Source: an uncultured Eubacterium sp. (GTDB taxonomy: Bacteria; Bacillota; Clostridia; Oscillospirales; Acutalibacteraceae). From it: a DNA stretch of 64,000 bases. Numbering within the stretch: the stretch's first letter is position 1; each line of letters begins with the position of its first letter. The notes below the pieces were generated by a model. It made no database searches. It was not told the origin of the DNA and worked only from the letters and a program-made list of their open reading frames with translations. Location: assembly GCA_910583925.1 (NCBI GenBank), contig CAJTZJ010000002.1:1-64000 (forward strand), written 5' to 3'. This document shows, one piece after another, positions 50,852 through 60,503 of the stretch. A program made the translations under genes and the position numbers.

Positions 50852-51266
50852 GCAATGCCCGAACATCAACATTTGTGAAGGGCGTAGCCCGTTTTGGTGG
50901 GAGATGATGACTCCCGACAAAAGAAAAAAGGTGTTACCCGCCGCCTAAGAGGCGGGGGGACATCTTTTCAAATGTTATAACTTGAGTATAACTTGAAATG
51001 TAAACAAATTCAATAGAATCTTGACATTTGCTTCCATAAAATATATTCTTAATATATTATTAGAATCTGTATTTTGGATAAATACAGATGAATTTCTGGC
51101 GGTGTATCGGAGAGCAGATAATTGAATAAACCTGTCTGTTTGCGGTATATTCATTCGCTACGCTGCCCTTTTGTCAACTGCGTTGACATTTCCCCTGGCA
51201 GGGATAGCTTCCTTTAACAAGGCAGGCGAAAAGGATTTAAAATTTATATGGAAAGGAATGTTTCTT
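50852..51266. other. intergenic region with several hairpins
   Basis: About 400 nt without a gene. Short inverted repeats follow each other: GGGCAATGCCC, GGGCGTAGCCC, GGGA..TCCC, and CCCGCC / GGCGGG (50937-50956). They look like a dispersed intergenic repeat of this group. The FHA promoter lies at 51021-51049. TTGTCAA..TTGACA (about 51172-51188) is another inverted repeat in the leader. Confidence 0.5.
51021..51049 (+). promoter_or_regulatory. promoter of the FHA-FtsW-PBP operon
   Basis: TTGACA (51021-51026), 17 nt, TATTCT (51044-51049). The leader to the first gene is over 200 nt. Confidence 0.55.
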
Positions 51267-52016
51267 TTGGAAAACATTATGATGATTTTTACAACAGTTA
51301 TGCGCTATCTGCTTCCTGCTGCTGCGCTTATAGTTGTAATTACCTGTGTTGTTTCTCTTTTCAGAAACAGACCCAGAATTCATAAGATGGCTCAGCTTAC
51401 GGATAAAAATAATAACGCTGTTATTGATATAAATCATTGGGAAACCTCTATCGGAAAATCAAGATCTAATGATATTGTGCTTCCCGTACCTTCTGTTTCC
51501 CGTTTTCATGCTGTTATTGCGAAGAAGAGAAGCGAATGGATCATAACGGACACCTTTTCAAAAAACGGAATATATCTAAACGGCGAGAAGATAAACGGCA
51601 AAGCCGCTTTGAATGACGGCGATGTTATTGAAATAGGTAATATCCCTCTTGTTTTTGAATGTGCGGAAGCACTTTCAAGCAAGGCTAAAAAGGAAATAAG
51701 AAATCAGGCAAGGGGAACTGCTAAGGTTGTTGCCTACGCTGTTTTGGTTGATACAAAAACGCATAAGCCTGTTTATCTTAAGAAAAAGGATGTTCTTATC
51801 GGAAGAGAGGATGGAAGCGATATTCAGCTTCTTTCAAATACGGTTTCGGGCAGGCACGCAAGAATTCATTTAACCTCACGGGGCTGGGCGCTTTCCGATC
51901 TGGACAGCCACAACGGAACAAAGCTGAACGGCAGATATATCAATCAGCCACAGCTGATTTTTGATGAGGATATGATAACCTTTGGCGACAAGGTGTTTGT
52001 TTTCTATGAGAAGTGA
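51267..52016 (+). CDS. double FHA-domain membrane protein
   Basis: About 249 aa. One N-terminal transmembrane segment (MRYLLPAAALIVVITCVVSL), then two forkhead-associated domains: the first with TSIGKSRSNDIVLPVPSVSRFHA, the second with VLIGREDGSDIQLLSNTVSGRHARI and DLDSHNGTKLNG. FHA domains bind phosphothreonine, so it likely recruits a Ser/Thr-kinase-modified partner to the cell-wall machinery encoded next. The start is uncertain: TTG 51267 is best spaced from AAAGGA; ATG 51258 and ATG 51279 are alternatives. Confidence 0.85.
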   Translation: MENIMMIFTTVMRYLLPAAALIVVITCVVSLFRNRPRIHKMAQLTDKNNNAVIDINHWETSIGKSRSNDIVLPVPSVSRFHAVIAKKRSEWIITDTFSKNGIYLNGEKINGKAALNDGDVIEIGNIPLVFECAEALSSKAKKEIRNQARGTAKVVAYAVLVDTKTHKPVYLKKKDVLIGREDGSDIQLLSNTVSGRHARIHLTSRGWALSDLDSHNGTKLNGRYINQPQLIFDEDMITFGDKVFVFYEK

Positions 52017-52026
52017 GGTGGAAAAA

Positions 52027-53292
52027 ATGGCAAAGCGTGATAAAAAGAAGCTTCCGAAAATCAAGCCTATTAATAACTTTCTGATGCTTTTTATTATATC
52101 TGTTTTTCAGCTCGTAACTGCTTTCAGTGCAGCTTACAGCTATGAAAAATTTGAATCCAAAGTGCTTCTTGCTGCTGCACTTTTAATACTGACTGAGTGG
52201 ATTTATCTTGTTTCATTCTATACAATGCTGCACAGACGAAATTTTGAACTTGAGCTTATTGCATTTTTCCTTTGCGGAACAGGTGTTTCAACCATCGGAT
52301 CTGTTGATGCAAACAGTGCTTTTAAGCAGTATTTTATGATTCTTGCAGGAATACTGATTTATATTTTTATGGTCTTTATTCTCGGCAATGTTGATTTGTG
52401 TATGAAATTAAGACTGCCTGTGGCTGCAGGTGCCATTCTGCTCCTTATTGTAAATCTTGTTATAGCAAAGGTAACAAATGGTGCAAGAAACTGGATAACG
52501 ATCGGCGGAATCACCTTTCAGCCGTCTGAATTTGTTAAAATTGCCTTTATTTTTGTTGGCTCGGCAACGCTTGAAAAGATACAGACAAGCAAGAATATTT
52601 TTGCATTTATCGGTTTTTCAATCGCCTGCGTAGGCTCTCTTATTCTGATAAAGGATTTCGGAACTGCGCTTATTTTCTTTATTACTTTTTTGATAATCGC
52701 CTTTATGAATTCGGGCGATATCAAAACAATTATTCTTGCTGTGGCTTCGGCAGTGCTTGGTGCGGGAATTGTTGTTAAGTATAAATCCTATGTAACTGCC
52801 CGCTTTTCGGTTTATCGTCATATCTGGGAGCCGGAATATTTTAACGGCAGCGGTTACCAGCAGACCAGAACGCTTGTCGGTATGGCTTCGGGCGGATTGC
52901 TTGGTCTTGGTATCGGAAACGGAAATACAAAGCATGTTTTTGCGTCAACAACAGATTTGATCTTTGGTGTTATCTGTGAGGAATGGGGCTTTATTTTCGG
53001 TATTATCCTTGTGCTTACCTTTGTTGCAATTGCGGCTTCTGCTCTTATTAATTCGATTGCTTCAAGATCTACCTTTTATTCCATTGCCGCTGTTGCAGGC
53101 GCAGGTATGCTCCTTTTTCAGACAGCGCTTAATATTTTCGGCATAACAGATGTTCTGCCGTTAACGGGTGTAACGCTTCCGTTTGTAAGTCAGGGCGGTT
53201 CCTCTATGATGTGCTGTTGGGCAGTGCTTGCTTTTATCAAGGCATCTGATGTGCGCACCTATAATTATCTCGGAGGTGCAAAAAAGAAATGA
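52027..53292 (+). CDS. FtsW/RodA/SpoVE-family peptidoglycan polymerase
   Basis: 421-aa SEDS glycosyltransferase with about ten membrane segments. Conserved phrases are present: GARNWITIGGITFQPSEFVKIAF, KDFGTALIFF, WEPEYFNGSGYQQTRTLVGMASGGLLGLGIG, PLTGVTLPFVSQGGSSMM. SEDS proteins polymerise lipid II together with a class B PBP, which is the next gene (4-nt overlap). Whether this pair serves division, elongation or sporulation is not decided by sequence. Start at ATG 52027, GAGG 8 nt upstream. Confidence 0.94.
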   Translation: MAKRDKKKLPKIKPINNFLMLFIISVFQLVTAFSAAYSYEKFESKVLLAAALLILTEWIYLVSFYTMLHRRNFELELIAFFLCGTGVSTIGSVDANSAFKQYFMILAGILIYIFMVFILGNVDLCMKLRLPVAAGAILLLIVNLVIAKVTNGARNWITIGGITFQPSEFVKIAFIFVGSATLEKIQTSKNIFAFIGFSIACVGSLILIKDFGTALIFFITFLIIAFMNSGDIKTIILAVASAVLGAGIVVKYKSYVTARFSVYRHIWEPEYFNGSGYQQTRTLVGMASGGLLGLGIGNGNTKHVFASTTDLIFGVICEEWGFIFGIILVLTFVAIAASALINSIASRSTFYSIAAVAGAGMLLFQTALNIFGITDVLPLTGVTLPFVSQGGSSMMCCWAVLAFIKASDVRTYNYLGGAKKK

Positions 53293-54686
53293 AAATGATT
53301 ACAAGAAGAGGAGTTTTCCTCTGGATACTTACCGTATTATTTGTTGCAGGTCTTGCTTTTATGGGCTACAGCCTTGTTGAAGACGGCGATGTCTGGGTTA
53401 TGAAATATTACAACAGCCATGTCTATAATGACGGCAAGCTTATTGCAGCAGGTGCTATTACAGACAGGGACGGTGTTGTTCTTGTTGAAACCAAGGACGG
53501 CGACCGTGTTTATAATGACAGCAAAAGTATAAGAAAATCCAATCTTCATGTTGTCGGCGATATGAGAGGCTTTATCTCAACCGGTGTTCAGACTGCTTAT
53601 GAATCCGAGCTTGTCGGCTATAATGTTCTGACAGGTGTTTATGGCATTGAAAAGGGCAATAACGGAAATGATTTAAAGCTTACCATTGATTCTGAATTAA
53701 ATAAGGTTGCGTATAATGCTCTTGAGGGCAGAAAGGGTACTATCAGTGTTGTAAACTATAAAACAGGCGATATTGTTTGTATGGTATCAGCACCCACCTT
53801 TGATGTAAATGATGTTCCGAAAGATCTGGATACGAATCCTATTTATGAGGGTGCATATCTTAACAGGTTTCTTTCGGGTCTTTATACTCCCGGCTCAACC
53901 TTTAAGATTGTTACAACGATTTGTGCGCTTGAAAATATGGGAAATGATGTTTTGAATGAAACCTGGAATTGTAAAAGAATTTTTGATGTAGACGGAATTA
54001 AGGAAGATAATATTATATGTAACAGCTACCACGGAAAAATTGATTTTGAGCATGCGCTTGCACAGAGCTGTAACACTGCCTTCGGCGATCTTGCAATACA
54101 GCTTGGAGCGGATAAATTAAAAGCAACTGTTGATAAGCTTGGCTTAACCTCTTCTGTTTCGGTAAGCGGTAAGATATCTTCAACTGCCGGCAGATTTCCG
54201 CTTGAAAGCAATGCAGCCGATACAACAGTTGGTTGGACGGGTATCGGTCAGGGAGATACACTTTTGAATCCTGCTTCAATGCTTCGCCTGATGTGTGCTA
54301 TAGCAAATGACGGAAAGGCTGTGTCCTTCAATATTGTTGATGATTTTTCAAATCAGGCAGGAAAGGCACTTGGTATATCCTTTAAATCGGATGAAACGCA
54401 GCTTATAAGCTCCGAAACTGCCGAAACGGTTAAAAAGCTTATGAGAAATAATGTTGTTATACAATATGGAGAAAGCCGCTTTCCCGGGCTGAATATCTGT
54501 GCAAAATCGGGTACGGCTGAAATTGATGATGTGGATGCGCATAATACGGCGCTTTTTGTTGGTTTCTTAGATGATGAAGCGCATCCGTATGCCTTTATTG
54601 TTGTTGCCGAAAGAGGAAATTCCGGCTCTAAGGTTGCAGGTTCAATTGCAAATACAGTGCTTCAGGCAGTTGTAGAACAGGACTAA
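53289..54686 (+). CDS. class B penicillin-binding protein (transpeptidase), PbpA-like
   Basis: 465 aa: an N-terminal transmembrane anchor (about 10-28), a short pedestal, and a transpeptidase domain with all three motifs (STFK at 203-206, SCN at 260-262, KSG at 406-408). It crosslinks peptidoglycan and is the beta-lactam target. It is shorter than PBP2/FtsI-type proteins and resembles the PbpA that pairs with RodA in actinobacteria. It overlaps the SEDS gene by 4 nt, confirming a polymerase-crosslinker unit. Confidence 0.93.
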   Translation: MKMITRRGVFLWILTVLFVAGLAFMGYSLVEDGDVWVMKYYNSHVYNDGKLIAAGAITDRDGVVLVETKDGDRVYNDSKSIRKSNLHVVGDMRGFISTGVQTAYESELVGYNVLTGVYGIEKGNNGNDLKLTIDSELNKVAYNALEGRKGTISVVNYKTGDIVCMVSAPTFDVNDVPKDLDTNPIYEGAYLNRFLSGLYTPGSTFKIVTTICALENMGNDVLNETWNCKRIFDVDGIKEDNIICNSYHGKIDFEHALAQSCNTAFGDLAIQLGADKLKATVDKLGLTSSVSVSGKISSTAGRFPLESNAADTTVGWTGIGQGDTLLNPASMLRLMCAIANDGKAVSFNIVDDFSNQAGKALGISFKSDETQLISSETAETVKKLMRNNVVIQYGESRFPGLNICAKSGTAEIDDVDAHNTALFVGFLDDEAHPYAFIVVAERGNSGSKVAGSIANTVLQAVVEQD

Positions 54687-54692
54687 TGAAGA

Positions 54693-55949
54693 ATGGAAAA
54701 AACAAATTACGAAAAAAAAGCGGAAAGGGCATTGCTTATTTCCGTTGATACAGGCGATTTTGATGCAGAAGCTTCGATAAATGAGCTTGCCGAGCTGGCT
54801 GATACGGCAGGTGCAGAGGTTGTCGGAATGATTGTGCAGAAAAAGGATGCTCCGTCGCCGTCCTCCTTTGTTGGTTCCGGCAGATTGGATGAAATTGAGC
54901 TTTTCTGCAGGTCAAATGATATTGATATTATTATTGCAGACAGTGAATTAACACCGATTCAAGTAAGAAATATAGAAGATTTTACAGATGTTAAAATTGT
55001 AGACCGAACAACGCTTATACTTGATATTTTTGCAAAAAGGGCAAGGTCTGCCGAGGGTAAAATTCAAGTTGAGCTGGCTCAGCTGAAGTATACGCTCCCC
55101 CGTCTTTCAGGGCAGGGGAAAAGCCTTTCAAGGCTTGGTGGCGGAATAGGCACAAGAGGTCCGGGCGAAACAAAGCTGGAATCGGATAAAAGGCATATCA
55201 GAAGAAGAATTCAGTATCTGAATGAAAGTCTTAATAAAATTGAAAAGCGCAGGCAGGCTATGCACGAGCGAAGAAAGAAGAACGGAGCGCAGGCGGTAGC
55301 AATAGTCGGTTATACCAATGTTGGTAAGTCAACGCTTATGAATCGCTTAACGGCAGCAGGTGTTCTTGAAGAAAATAAATTATTTGCAACGCTTGATCCT
55401 ACGGCAAGAAAGCTTACTCTGCCTGACGGAAGAAAGATAATGCTTATTGATACGGTCGGTCTTGTTCGCAGGCTTCCGCATCATCTTGTAGATGCCTTTA
55501 AATCAACGCTTGAAGAAGCGCTTTGGGCTGATGTTATTTTGAATGTCTGCGATGCTTCAAGCGAGGAATGCAGCGAGCATATTAAGGTTACAAATGAATT
55601 GCTTTCCTCACTTGGCTGTGATGGAAAGCCGATTATAAATGTTTTGAATAAATGCGATTTGGTTCCCGATATTCTTGGTTTTCCGCTAATCGGAAGAAGT
55701 GTTCACATCAGTGCCAAAACGGGCTATGGAATCGAAAACCTTCTTGCTGCTGTTTCAAAAGCACTTCCGCAGGCTGTGGCAAGGGTTCAGCTTTTTATTC
55801 CGTTTTGCAAAGCAAAAATTGCAAATGAAATCAGAAATTACGGCATTGTTGAAAGTGAAGTGTATACGGAAACGGGTATTCAAATAACCGCTTCTGCCGA
55901 AATATCGTATCTTAATACGATTGAAGAATATATTGTAAGTTATATTTAA
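54693..55949 (+). CDS. hflX: ribosome-associated GTPase HflX
   Basis: 418 aa. N-terminal HflX domain with FVGSGRLDEI, the glycine-rich loop PRLSGQGKSLSRLGGGIGTRGPGETKLE, a coiled coil, then a GTPase with G1 GYTNVGKST, G3 DTVGLVRRLP and G4 NKCD. HflX splits stalled ribosomes under stress in several bacteria. Follows the PBP gene by 6 nt. Confidence 0.94.
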   Translation: MEKTNYEKKAERALLISVDTGDFDAEASINELAELADTAGAEVVGMIVQKKDAPSPSSFVGSGRLDEIELFCRSNDIDIIIADSELTPIQVRNIEDFTDVKIVDRTTLILDIFAKRARSAEGKIQVELAQLKYTLPRLSGQGKSLSRLGGGIGTRGPGETKLESDKRHIRRRIQYLNESLNKIEKRRQAMHERRKKNGAQAVAIVGYTNVGKSTLMNRLTAAGVLEENKLFATLDPTARKLTLPDGRKIMLIDTVGLVRRLPHHLVDAFKSTLEEALWADVILNVCDASSEECSEHIKVTNELLSSLGCDGKPIINVLNKCDLVPDILGFPLIGRSVHISAKTGYGIENLLAAVSKALPQAVARVQLFIPFCKAKIANEIRNYGIVESEVYTETGIQITASAEISYLNTIEEYIVSYI

Positions 55950-55985
55950 TATTTTCGGCTCATAAAATCAATTGTAGGTGATTTT

Positions 55986-56456
55986 ATGAAGATGCTGACT
56001 TTAAGATTAAAGCCCAAAACTATTTTCGGACTTCTGCTTGTTTTTACAGGGATTGTTGTAATTGTTATAACCTTTGCTTCCAATCATATTAAAAGCAACG
56101 AAAGTGTTATGAATTCCGTTACTCTTGAAACGAATGAGGAAAGAGAATCGTATTTAACCTCTCTTGGCTGGGAATTTAAAACGGATTGTACTGAAAAACA
56201 GGTTAAAATTCCCGAAGAATTCAATGATGTTTATTCAAGATATAATGAAATTCAAAAGTCTCAGGGCTTTGATTTAGAGCAATATAAGGGTCAGGAGGTT
56301 ACTGTTTATACTTACAGCATAACGAATTATCAGGGCTATGAAAACAGAGATTGCATTTATGCAAATCTGCTTGTATGCAATAATACTCTGATAGGCGGGG
56401 ATGTTTGCTCAACCTCTGCTTCGGATGGTTTTATGCAGTCGTTGAAAAAGCAGTAA
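55986..56456 (+). CDS. DUF4830 protein
   Basis: 156 aa. A single N-terminal membrane helix (FGLLLVFTGIVVIVITFAS) and an exported domain with the phrase YLTSLGWEFK near its start, typical of DUF4830. Function unknown. ATG 55986 with AGGTG upstream, in the hflX transcript. Confidence 0.78.
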   Translation: MKMLTLRLKPKTIFGLLLVFTGIVVIVITFASNHIKSNESVMNSVTLETNEERESYLTSLGWEFKTDCTEKQVKIPEEFNDVYSRYNEIQKSQGFDLEQYKGQEVTVYTYSITNYQGYENRDCIYANLLVCNNTLIGGDVCSTSASDGFMQSLKKQ

Positions 56457-56463
56457 AGCTATA

Positions 56464-57177
56464 ATGGAAAGAATAGATAAAATTATTTCTAATGAACTGA
56501 ATATTGCAAGAAGTGATGCAAAATCGCTGATCAGATCAGGCAAGGTTTTTGTAAACGGCGTATGTGAAAAATCCTCCTCCCGCAAGCTGAATGAAGAAAA
56601 AGATATTCTTAATGTAAATGGAAAGGAGATTCGGTTTCGCAGATTCGTTTATATTATGATGAATAAACCTAAGGGTGTTATTTCCTCAACAGACGGAAGA
56701 AAAACGAATGAAAAAACCGTTGTTGATATTCTTCCTGATGATATGAAGCGAAAAAATCTGTTTCCTGCCGGCAGGCTTGATAAAAATACAACGGGCTTTG
56801 TACTTATAACGGATGACGGTGAATTCGCCCATAGAATTCTGAGCCCCAAAAACCATATTCCGAAAACATATATTGCGGCTCTTGATAAGCCGTTTGATGA
56901 AAATATTATAAAAGCCTTTGAAAAGGGAGTCACGATTGGCAGTGATGAATGTCTGCCCGCTGTTCTTGAAGCAGTGAACGGAGATTATAAAACGGCTAAG
57001 GTTATTATCAGGCAGGGAATGTATCATCAGATAAAGAGAATGTTTAAAAGCTTTGGGATTGAAGTAATGGAACTCAGAAGAATCAAGATGGGAAAGCTTT
57101 CTCTTGATGATAAATTATCAGAGGGAGAATGCCGATTTTTAGATGAATTTGAACTTGAACTTATAAAATCTAATTGA
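56464..57177 (+). CDS. 16S/23S rRNA pseudouridine synthase, RsuA/RluB family
   Basis: 237 aa: an N-terminal S4 RNA-binding domain (DKIISNELNIARSDAKSLIRSG) and a catalytic domain with the family signature GRLDKNTTGFVLITDDGEF, where the Asp is the nucleophile. It converts a specific uridine in rRNA to pseudouridine; 16S or 23S cannot be told here. Starts 8 nt after the DUF4830 gene. Confidence 0.9.
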   Translation: MERIDKIISNELNIARSDAKSLIRSGKVFVNGVCEKSSSRKLNEEKDILNVNGKEIRFRRFVYIMMNKPKGVISSTDGRKTNEKTVVDILPDDMKRKNLFPAGRLDKNTTGFVLITDDGEFAHRILSPKNHIPKTYIAALDKPFDENIIKAFEKGVTIGSDECLPAVLEAVNGDYKTAKVIIRQGMYHQIKRMFKSFGIEVMELRRIKMGKLSLDDKLSEGECRFLDEFELELIKSN

Positions 57178-57308
57178 ATATTACAAAATTTTCCACAATA
57201 AATTAGTGCTGTTATTTACAATAAGGCACAATATATTGTGGTTTTTTATTTAAAATTTACGAGTTTATGCAAGTTGAACAAAAAAATAATAAAATGTTGT
57301 TAAAAAGG

Positions 57309-57337
57309 TTGCAAATTGTTTATAAGCCTTGTATAAT
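57309..57337 (+). promoter_or_regulatory. promoter of the PucR/CdaR gene
   Basis: TTGCAA (57309-57314), 17 nt, TATAAT (57332-57337). Confidence 0.65.
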
Positions 57338-57407
57338 ATGAACAAGAGAAATGTAATCACTTTGTGCAGTTTTTTAATATGTTGAATATTAAGAGGGGGA
57401 GTATTTA

Positions 57408-58493
57408 ATGCCAAACAGATTATTTCAAACCATTGTAAATCATATGAGGGATTCAATAGACCGTAATATCGGTGTTGTTGATGAAAGCGGTTCGGTTATC
57501 GCTTGCTCAGAGCTTGGCCAGATTGGCGAAATCCGTAAAGGTGTTGTTTCTGCCGGGGTATTTTCAGGAATTCAGACCTGTGTGGACGGCTGCACTTATA
57601 AAGCCTTCGGAAGCTCTGTTCATCCTGAATATGCCGTATTTCTTGATGGAATTGATGAAGCAAGCAAACGATATGCGGATATTATTGCCGTTGCTATGGA
57701 TCAGATAAAACAGAATAATGATGAGAAATTCGATCGTTCTAATTTTGTGAAAAATGTTATTCTTGATAATATTCTTCCCGGCGATATTTATATTAAAAGC
57801 CGTGAGCTTCATTTTAATAATGATGCAACAAGAGTTGTGTTTATCATCCGAGTTGCCCAGCAGACGGATATTTCCGTATATGATGTTATACAGAATTTCT
57901 TCCCTGATAAAACAAAGGATTTCGTTATCAATGTCAATGAAAATGATATTGCTCTTATTAAAGAGGTTCGCCCTAATGTTGAAATGAAGGATCTAGAAAA
58001 GCTTGCCAGATCTATCTGCGATACTTTGTCAACAGAGTTTTATTGCAGTGCAGTTGTTGGTATCGGTACATGCGTTACAGGTATTAAGGAGCTTGCTCAC
58101 TCCTTTAAAGAAGCTCAGGTTGCTCTTGAGGTTGGCAAGGTATTTGATACCGAGCAGCCGATTGTAAGCTATGAGAATCTGGGAATTGCCCGTCTTATTT
58201 ATCAGCTTCCTACAACGCTTTGCGATATGTTCCTGCGTGAGGTTTTCAAAACCGGTTCAATAGAATCGCTTGATCAGGAAACTTTGTTTACGATTCAGAA
58301 ATTTTTTGAAAATAATCTTAATGTATCAGAAACAAGCCGCAAGCTTTTTGTGCATAGAAATACGCTTGTTTACCGCCTTGAAAAAATCAAGAAAATAACA
58401 GGTCTTGACCTTCGTGAATTTGATGATGCAATTGTATTTAAAGTAGCGCTTATGGTTAATAAGTATCTTGAATCAACTCCTGTTAAATATTAA
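57408..58493 (+). CDS. PucR/CdaR-type transcriptional regulator
   Basis: 361 aa. The N-terminus resembles the sugar-diacid-recognition domain of CdaR (NRLFQTIVNHMRDSIDRNIGVVDESG), a degenerate GGDEF-like region lies in the middle (VVGIGTCVTGIKELAHSFKEAQ), and the C-terminus is the PucR HTH_30 (FFENNLNVSETSRKLFVHRNTLVYRLEKI). Probably an activator of sugar-acid or other catabolism; its target is not adjacent. AGAGGGGG before ATG. Own promoter and terminator. Confidence 0.85.
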   Translation: MPNRLFQTIVNHMRDSIDRNIGVVDESGSVIACSELGQIGEIRKGVVSAGVFSGIQTCVDGCTYKAFGSSVHPEYAVFLDGIDEASKRYADIIAVAMDQIKQNNDEKFDRSNFVKNVILDNILPGDIYIKSRELHFNNDATRVVFIIRVAQQTDISVYDVIQNFFPDKTKDFVINVNENDIALIKEVRPNVEMKDLEKLARSICDTLSTEFYCSAVVGIGTCVTGIKELAHSFKEAQVALEVGKVFDTEQPIVSYENLGIARLIYQLPTTLCDMFLREVFKTGSIESLDQETLFTIQKFFENNLNVSETSRKLFVHRNTLVYRLEKIKKITGLDLREFDDAIVFKVALMVNKYLESTPVKY

Positions 58494-58510
58494 TCAAATA
58501 AATGAAATTA

Positions 58511-58542
58511 AAATCCTTCCATATTTATGGAGGGATTTTTTG
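58511..58542 (+). terminator. terminator after the PucR/CdaR gene
   Basis: 13-bp stem AAATCCTTCCATA / TATGGAGGGATTT (one G-T pair) followed by TTTT. Confidence 0.75.
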
Positions 58543-58623
58543 ATAATTATTCCATTAATGTAAATAATATCTTATATATTATAATTTGTTTACAAAATTG
58601 TTACAAAAAGAGCCGATTAGCTC

Positions 58624-58652
58624 TTGATTTATAAAATAAAATGCTTTATTAT
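58624..58652 (+). promoter_or_regulatory. candidate promoter of ftsEX
   Basis: TTGATT (58624-58629), 17 nt, TATTAT (58647-58652). A second TATAAT follows at about 58671 without a good -35. Confidence 0.45.
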
Positions 58653-58746
58653 ATATTATTGTATAATGGTTTCAAAGCTCACTTTGAGCGTTGAAATAAA
58701 AAATGTTTAAAAACTAAGAATCCTAAAATGATTAGAGGTAAAAATC

Positions 58747-59583
58747 GTGATTGAATTTCGTGATGTTTCAAAGGTGTATGACAGTAACGGCACTAAAGCG
58801 CTCAATAATGTTAACATCAAAATCGAGGATGGAGAATTTGTTTTCATTGTTGGTTCTTCCGGTGCAGGTAAAAGTACATTTTTGAAGCTTATTATGCATG
58901 AGGAAAAGCCATCGGACGGTGTGGTTGTAGTTGGCGATTATTCTTCGGAAACAATAAAGAAAAGGCAGGTTCCATATTACAGAAGAACTATGGGAATCGT
59001 ATTTCAGGATTTCCGTCTTATTCCTAAAATGAGTGTTTATGATAATGTAGCATTTGCAATGCGCGTTATCGGAGCGAAGGAAAAGGAAATCCGAAAAAGA
59101 GTTCCGTATATTCTTCAGCTTGTAGGTCTTTCTCATAAGGCACGCTCCATGCCGAATGAGCTTTCGGGCGGCGAGCAGCAGCGTGTTTCTCTTGCCCGTG
59201 CTCTTGTTAATAATCCCAAGCTTATTGTTGCGGACGAGCCTACAGGTAATGTTGATCCTGAGATGAGCCATGAAATCGTTGATATGTTAACAAAAATCAA
59301 TAATAACGGCACAACTGTTATTATGGTTACGCATGAGCATGATCTTGTTCGTGCTTTCCAGCGCCGTGTTATTGTTATCAAAAACGGCGAGGTTGTTTCC
59401 GATACACCCGATCCGACCCATGCACAGTTTGAAGATACCGATGATACAGAAAAATCAACAGATATGTTTTTCTATAATGAAGATATTAAACTTGGAGAAG
59501 AGGTTGAAGATATTTTTGATTCAATAGATGCGTTTAGTGTTAAGCCAGCCTCCGATAATACCGAGAACGGAGGTAATGAATAA
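58747..59583 (+). CDS. ftsE: cell division ATP-binding protein FtsE
   Basis: 278 aa. ABC ATPase with Walker [10 protein letters not shown], signature LSGGEQQR and Walker [15 protein letters not shown]. In the FtsEX complex ATP hydrolysis is transmitted through FtsX to cell-wall hydrolases outside. About 50 acidic residues beyond the ATPase core (from about 230) are unusual for FtsE, which normally is about 225 aa. GTG start at 58747 after AGAGG. The stop overlaps the ftsX start (TAATG). Confidence 0.95.
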   Translation: MIEFRDVSKVYDSNGTKALNNVNIKIEDGEFVFIVGSSGAGKSTFLKLIMHEEKPSDGVVVVGDYSSETIKKRQVPYYRRTMGIVFQDFRLIPKMSVYDNVAFAMRVIGAKEKEIRKRVPYILQLVGLSHKARSMPNELSGGEQQRVSLARALVNNPKLIVADEPTGNVDPEMSHEIVDMLTKINNNGTTVIMVTHEHDLVRAFQRRVIVIKNGEVVSDTPDPTHAQFEDTDDTEKSTDMFFYNEDIKLGEEVEDIFDSIDAFSVKPASDNTENGGNE

Positions 59584-60503
59584 TGACCGCATCAAGTTTC
59601 AGATACCTTTTTAAAGAGGGTTTCAGAAATACATGGACAAACAGAATGATGAGTATTGCATCAATCTGTGTGTTAATGAGCTGCCTTGTGCTTATGGGCT
59701 GTGCAACAATGATATTCCTTAATATTGATTCTCTTCTCGGAAGAATTGAAAGCGAAAATGTTGTAATGGTTTTCGTTCAGGATGATACAACAGATAAGGA
59801 ACTTCACGATATGGAAAGGTCACTTAATAAAATTTCCAATGTTGATGAGGTTGAATTTGTTGCGAAAGAAACCGCTTATACAGAGCAGCTTGAAACAATG
59901 GATGATGCTGCAAGAACTTTCTTTACGGAAATAGATTCGGAAATTCCGCTTCCGGATGCATTTAAGGTTACCGTGAAGGACTTAACAAGATTTGATAATA
60001 CGCTTAAGGATATTAAAGAGCTTGATCATATTGAAACGATAAGAGAAAATAAGGATCTTGCAAAAAAGCTTGTTACAATCCGTAAGGGAATAGAAGTAAT
60101 AGCGGTTATCATTGTTTTGGTTCTTTTTGCAATCAGTGTATTTATCATTTCAAATACAATTAAGCTGACTGTATATTCAAGAAGGCTTGAAATCAGCATT
60201 ATGAAATCTGTTGGTGCTACAAATGGTTTTGTTCGAATGCCGTTTATTGTTGAGGGTATGATTCTCGGAACGATATCGGGTATTCTTTCAACCGGTCTTG
60301 TAGGCTTGTTCTATGAGTTTGCGATTACACAGTTTAAAGATTTAATCGTTTCGCTTGGTCTGCAAGCTGTTGAATTTGCAAATTATGTTCTTCCTATGCT
60401 GGGTGCGTTTGTTGCAATCGGTATTTTAACGGGTGTAGGCGGATCTATCATTACAATGAGCCGTTATCTTAATAAGGAAGGCAGTGAGATCAGTGGAGTC
60501 TAA
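59583..60503 (+). CDS. ftsX: cell division protein FtsX
   Basis: 306 aa. One N-terminal membrane helix, a large extracellular loop (about 50-165) and three C-terminal helices, the FtsX layout. The end phrase [30 protein letters not shown] is typical in its short words ([14 protein letters not shown]). The extracellular loop should bind the coiled-coil hydrolases encoded next. Overlaps the following gene by 20 nt. Confidence 0.94.
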   Translation: MTASSFRYLFKEGFRNTWTNRMMSIASICVLMSCLVLMGCATMIFLNIDSLLGRIESENVVMVFVQDDTTDKELHDMERSLNKISNVDEVEFVAKETAYTEQLETMDDAARTFFTEIDSEIPLPDAFKVTVKDLTRFDNTLKDIKELDHIETIRENKDLAKKLVTIRKGIEVIAVIIVLVLFAISVFIISNTIKLTVYSRRLEISIMKSVGATNGFVRMPFIVEGMILGTISGILSTGLVGLFYEFAITQFKDLIVSLGLQAVEFANYVLPMLGAFVAIGILTGVGGSIITMSRYLNKEGSEISGV

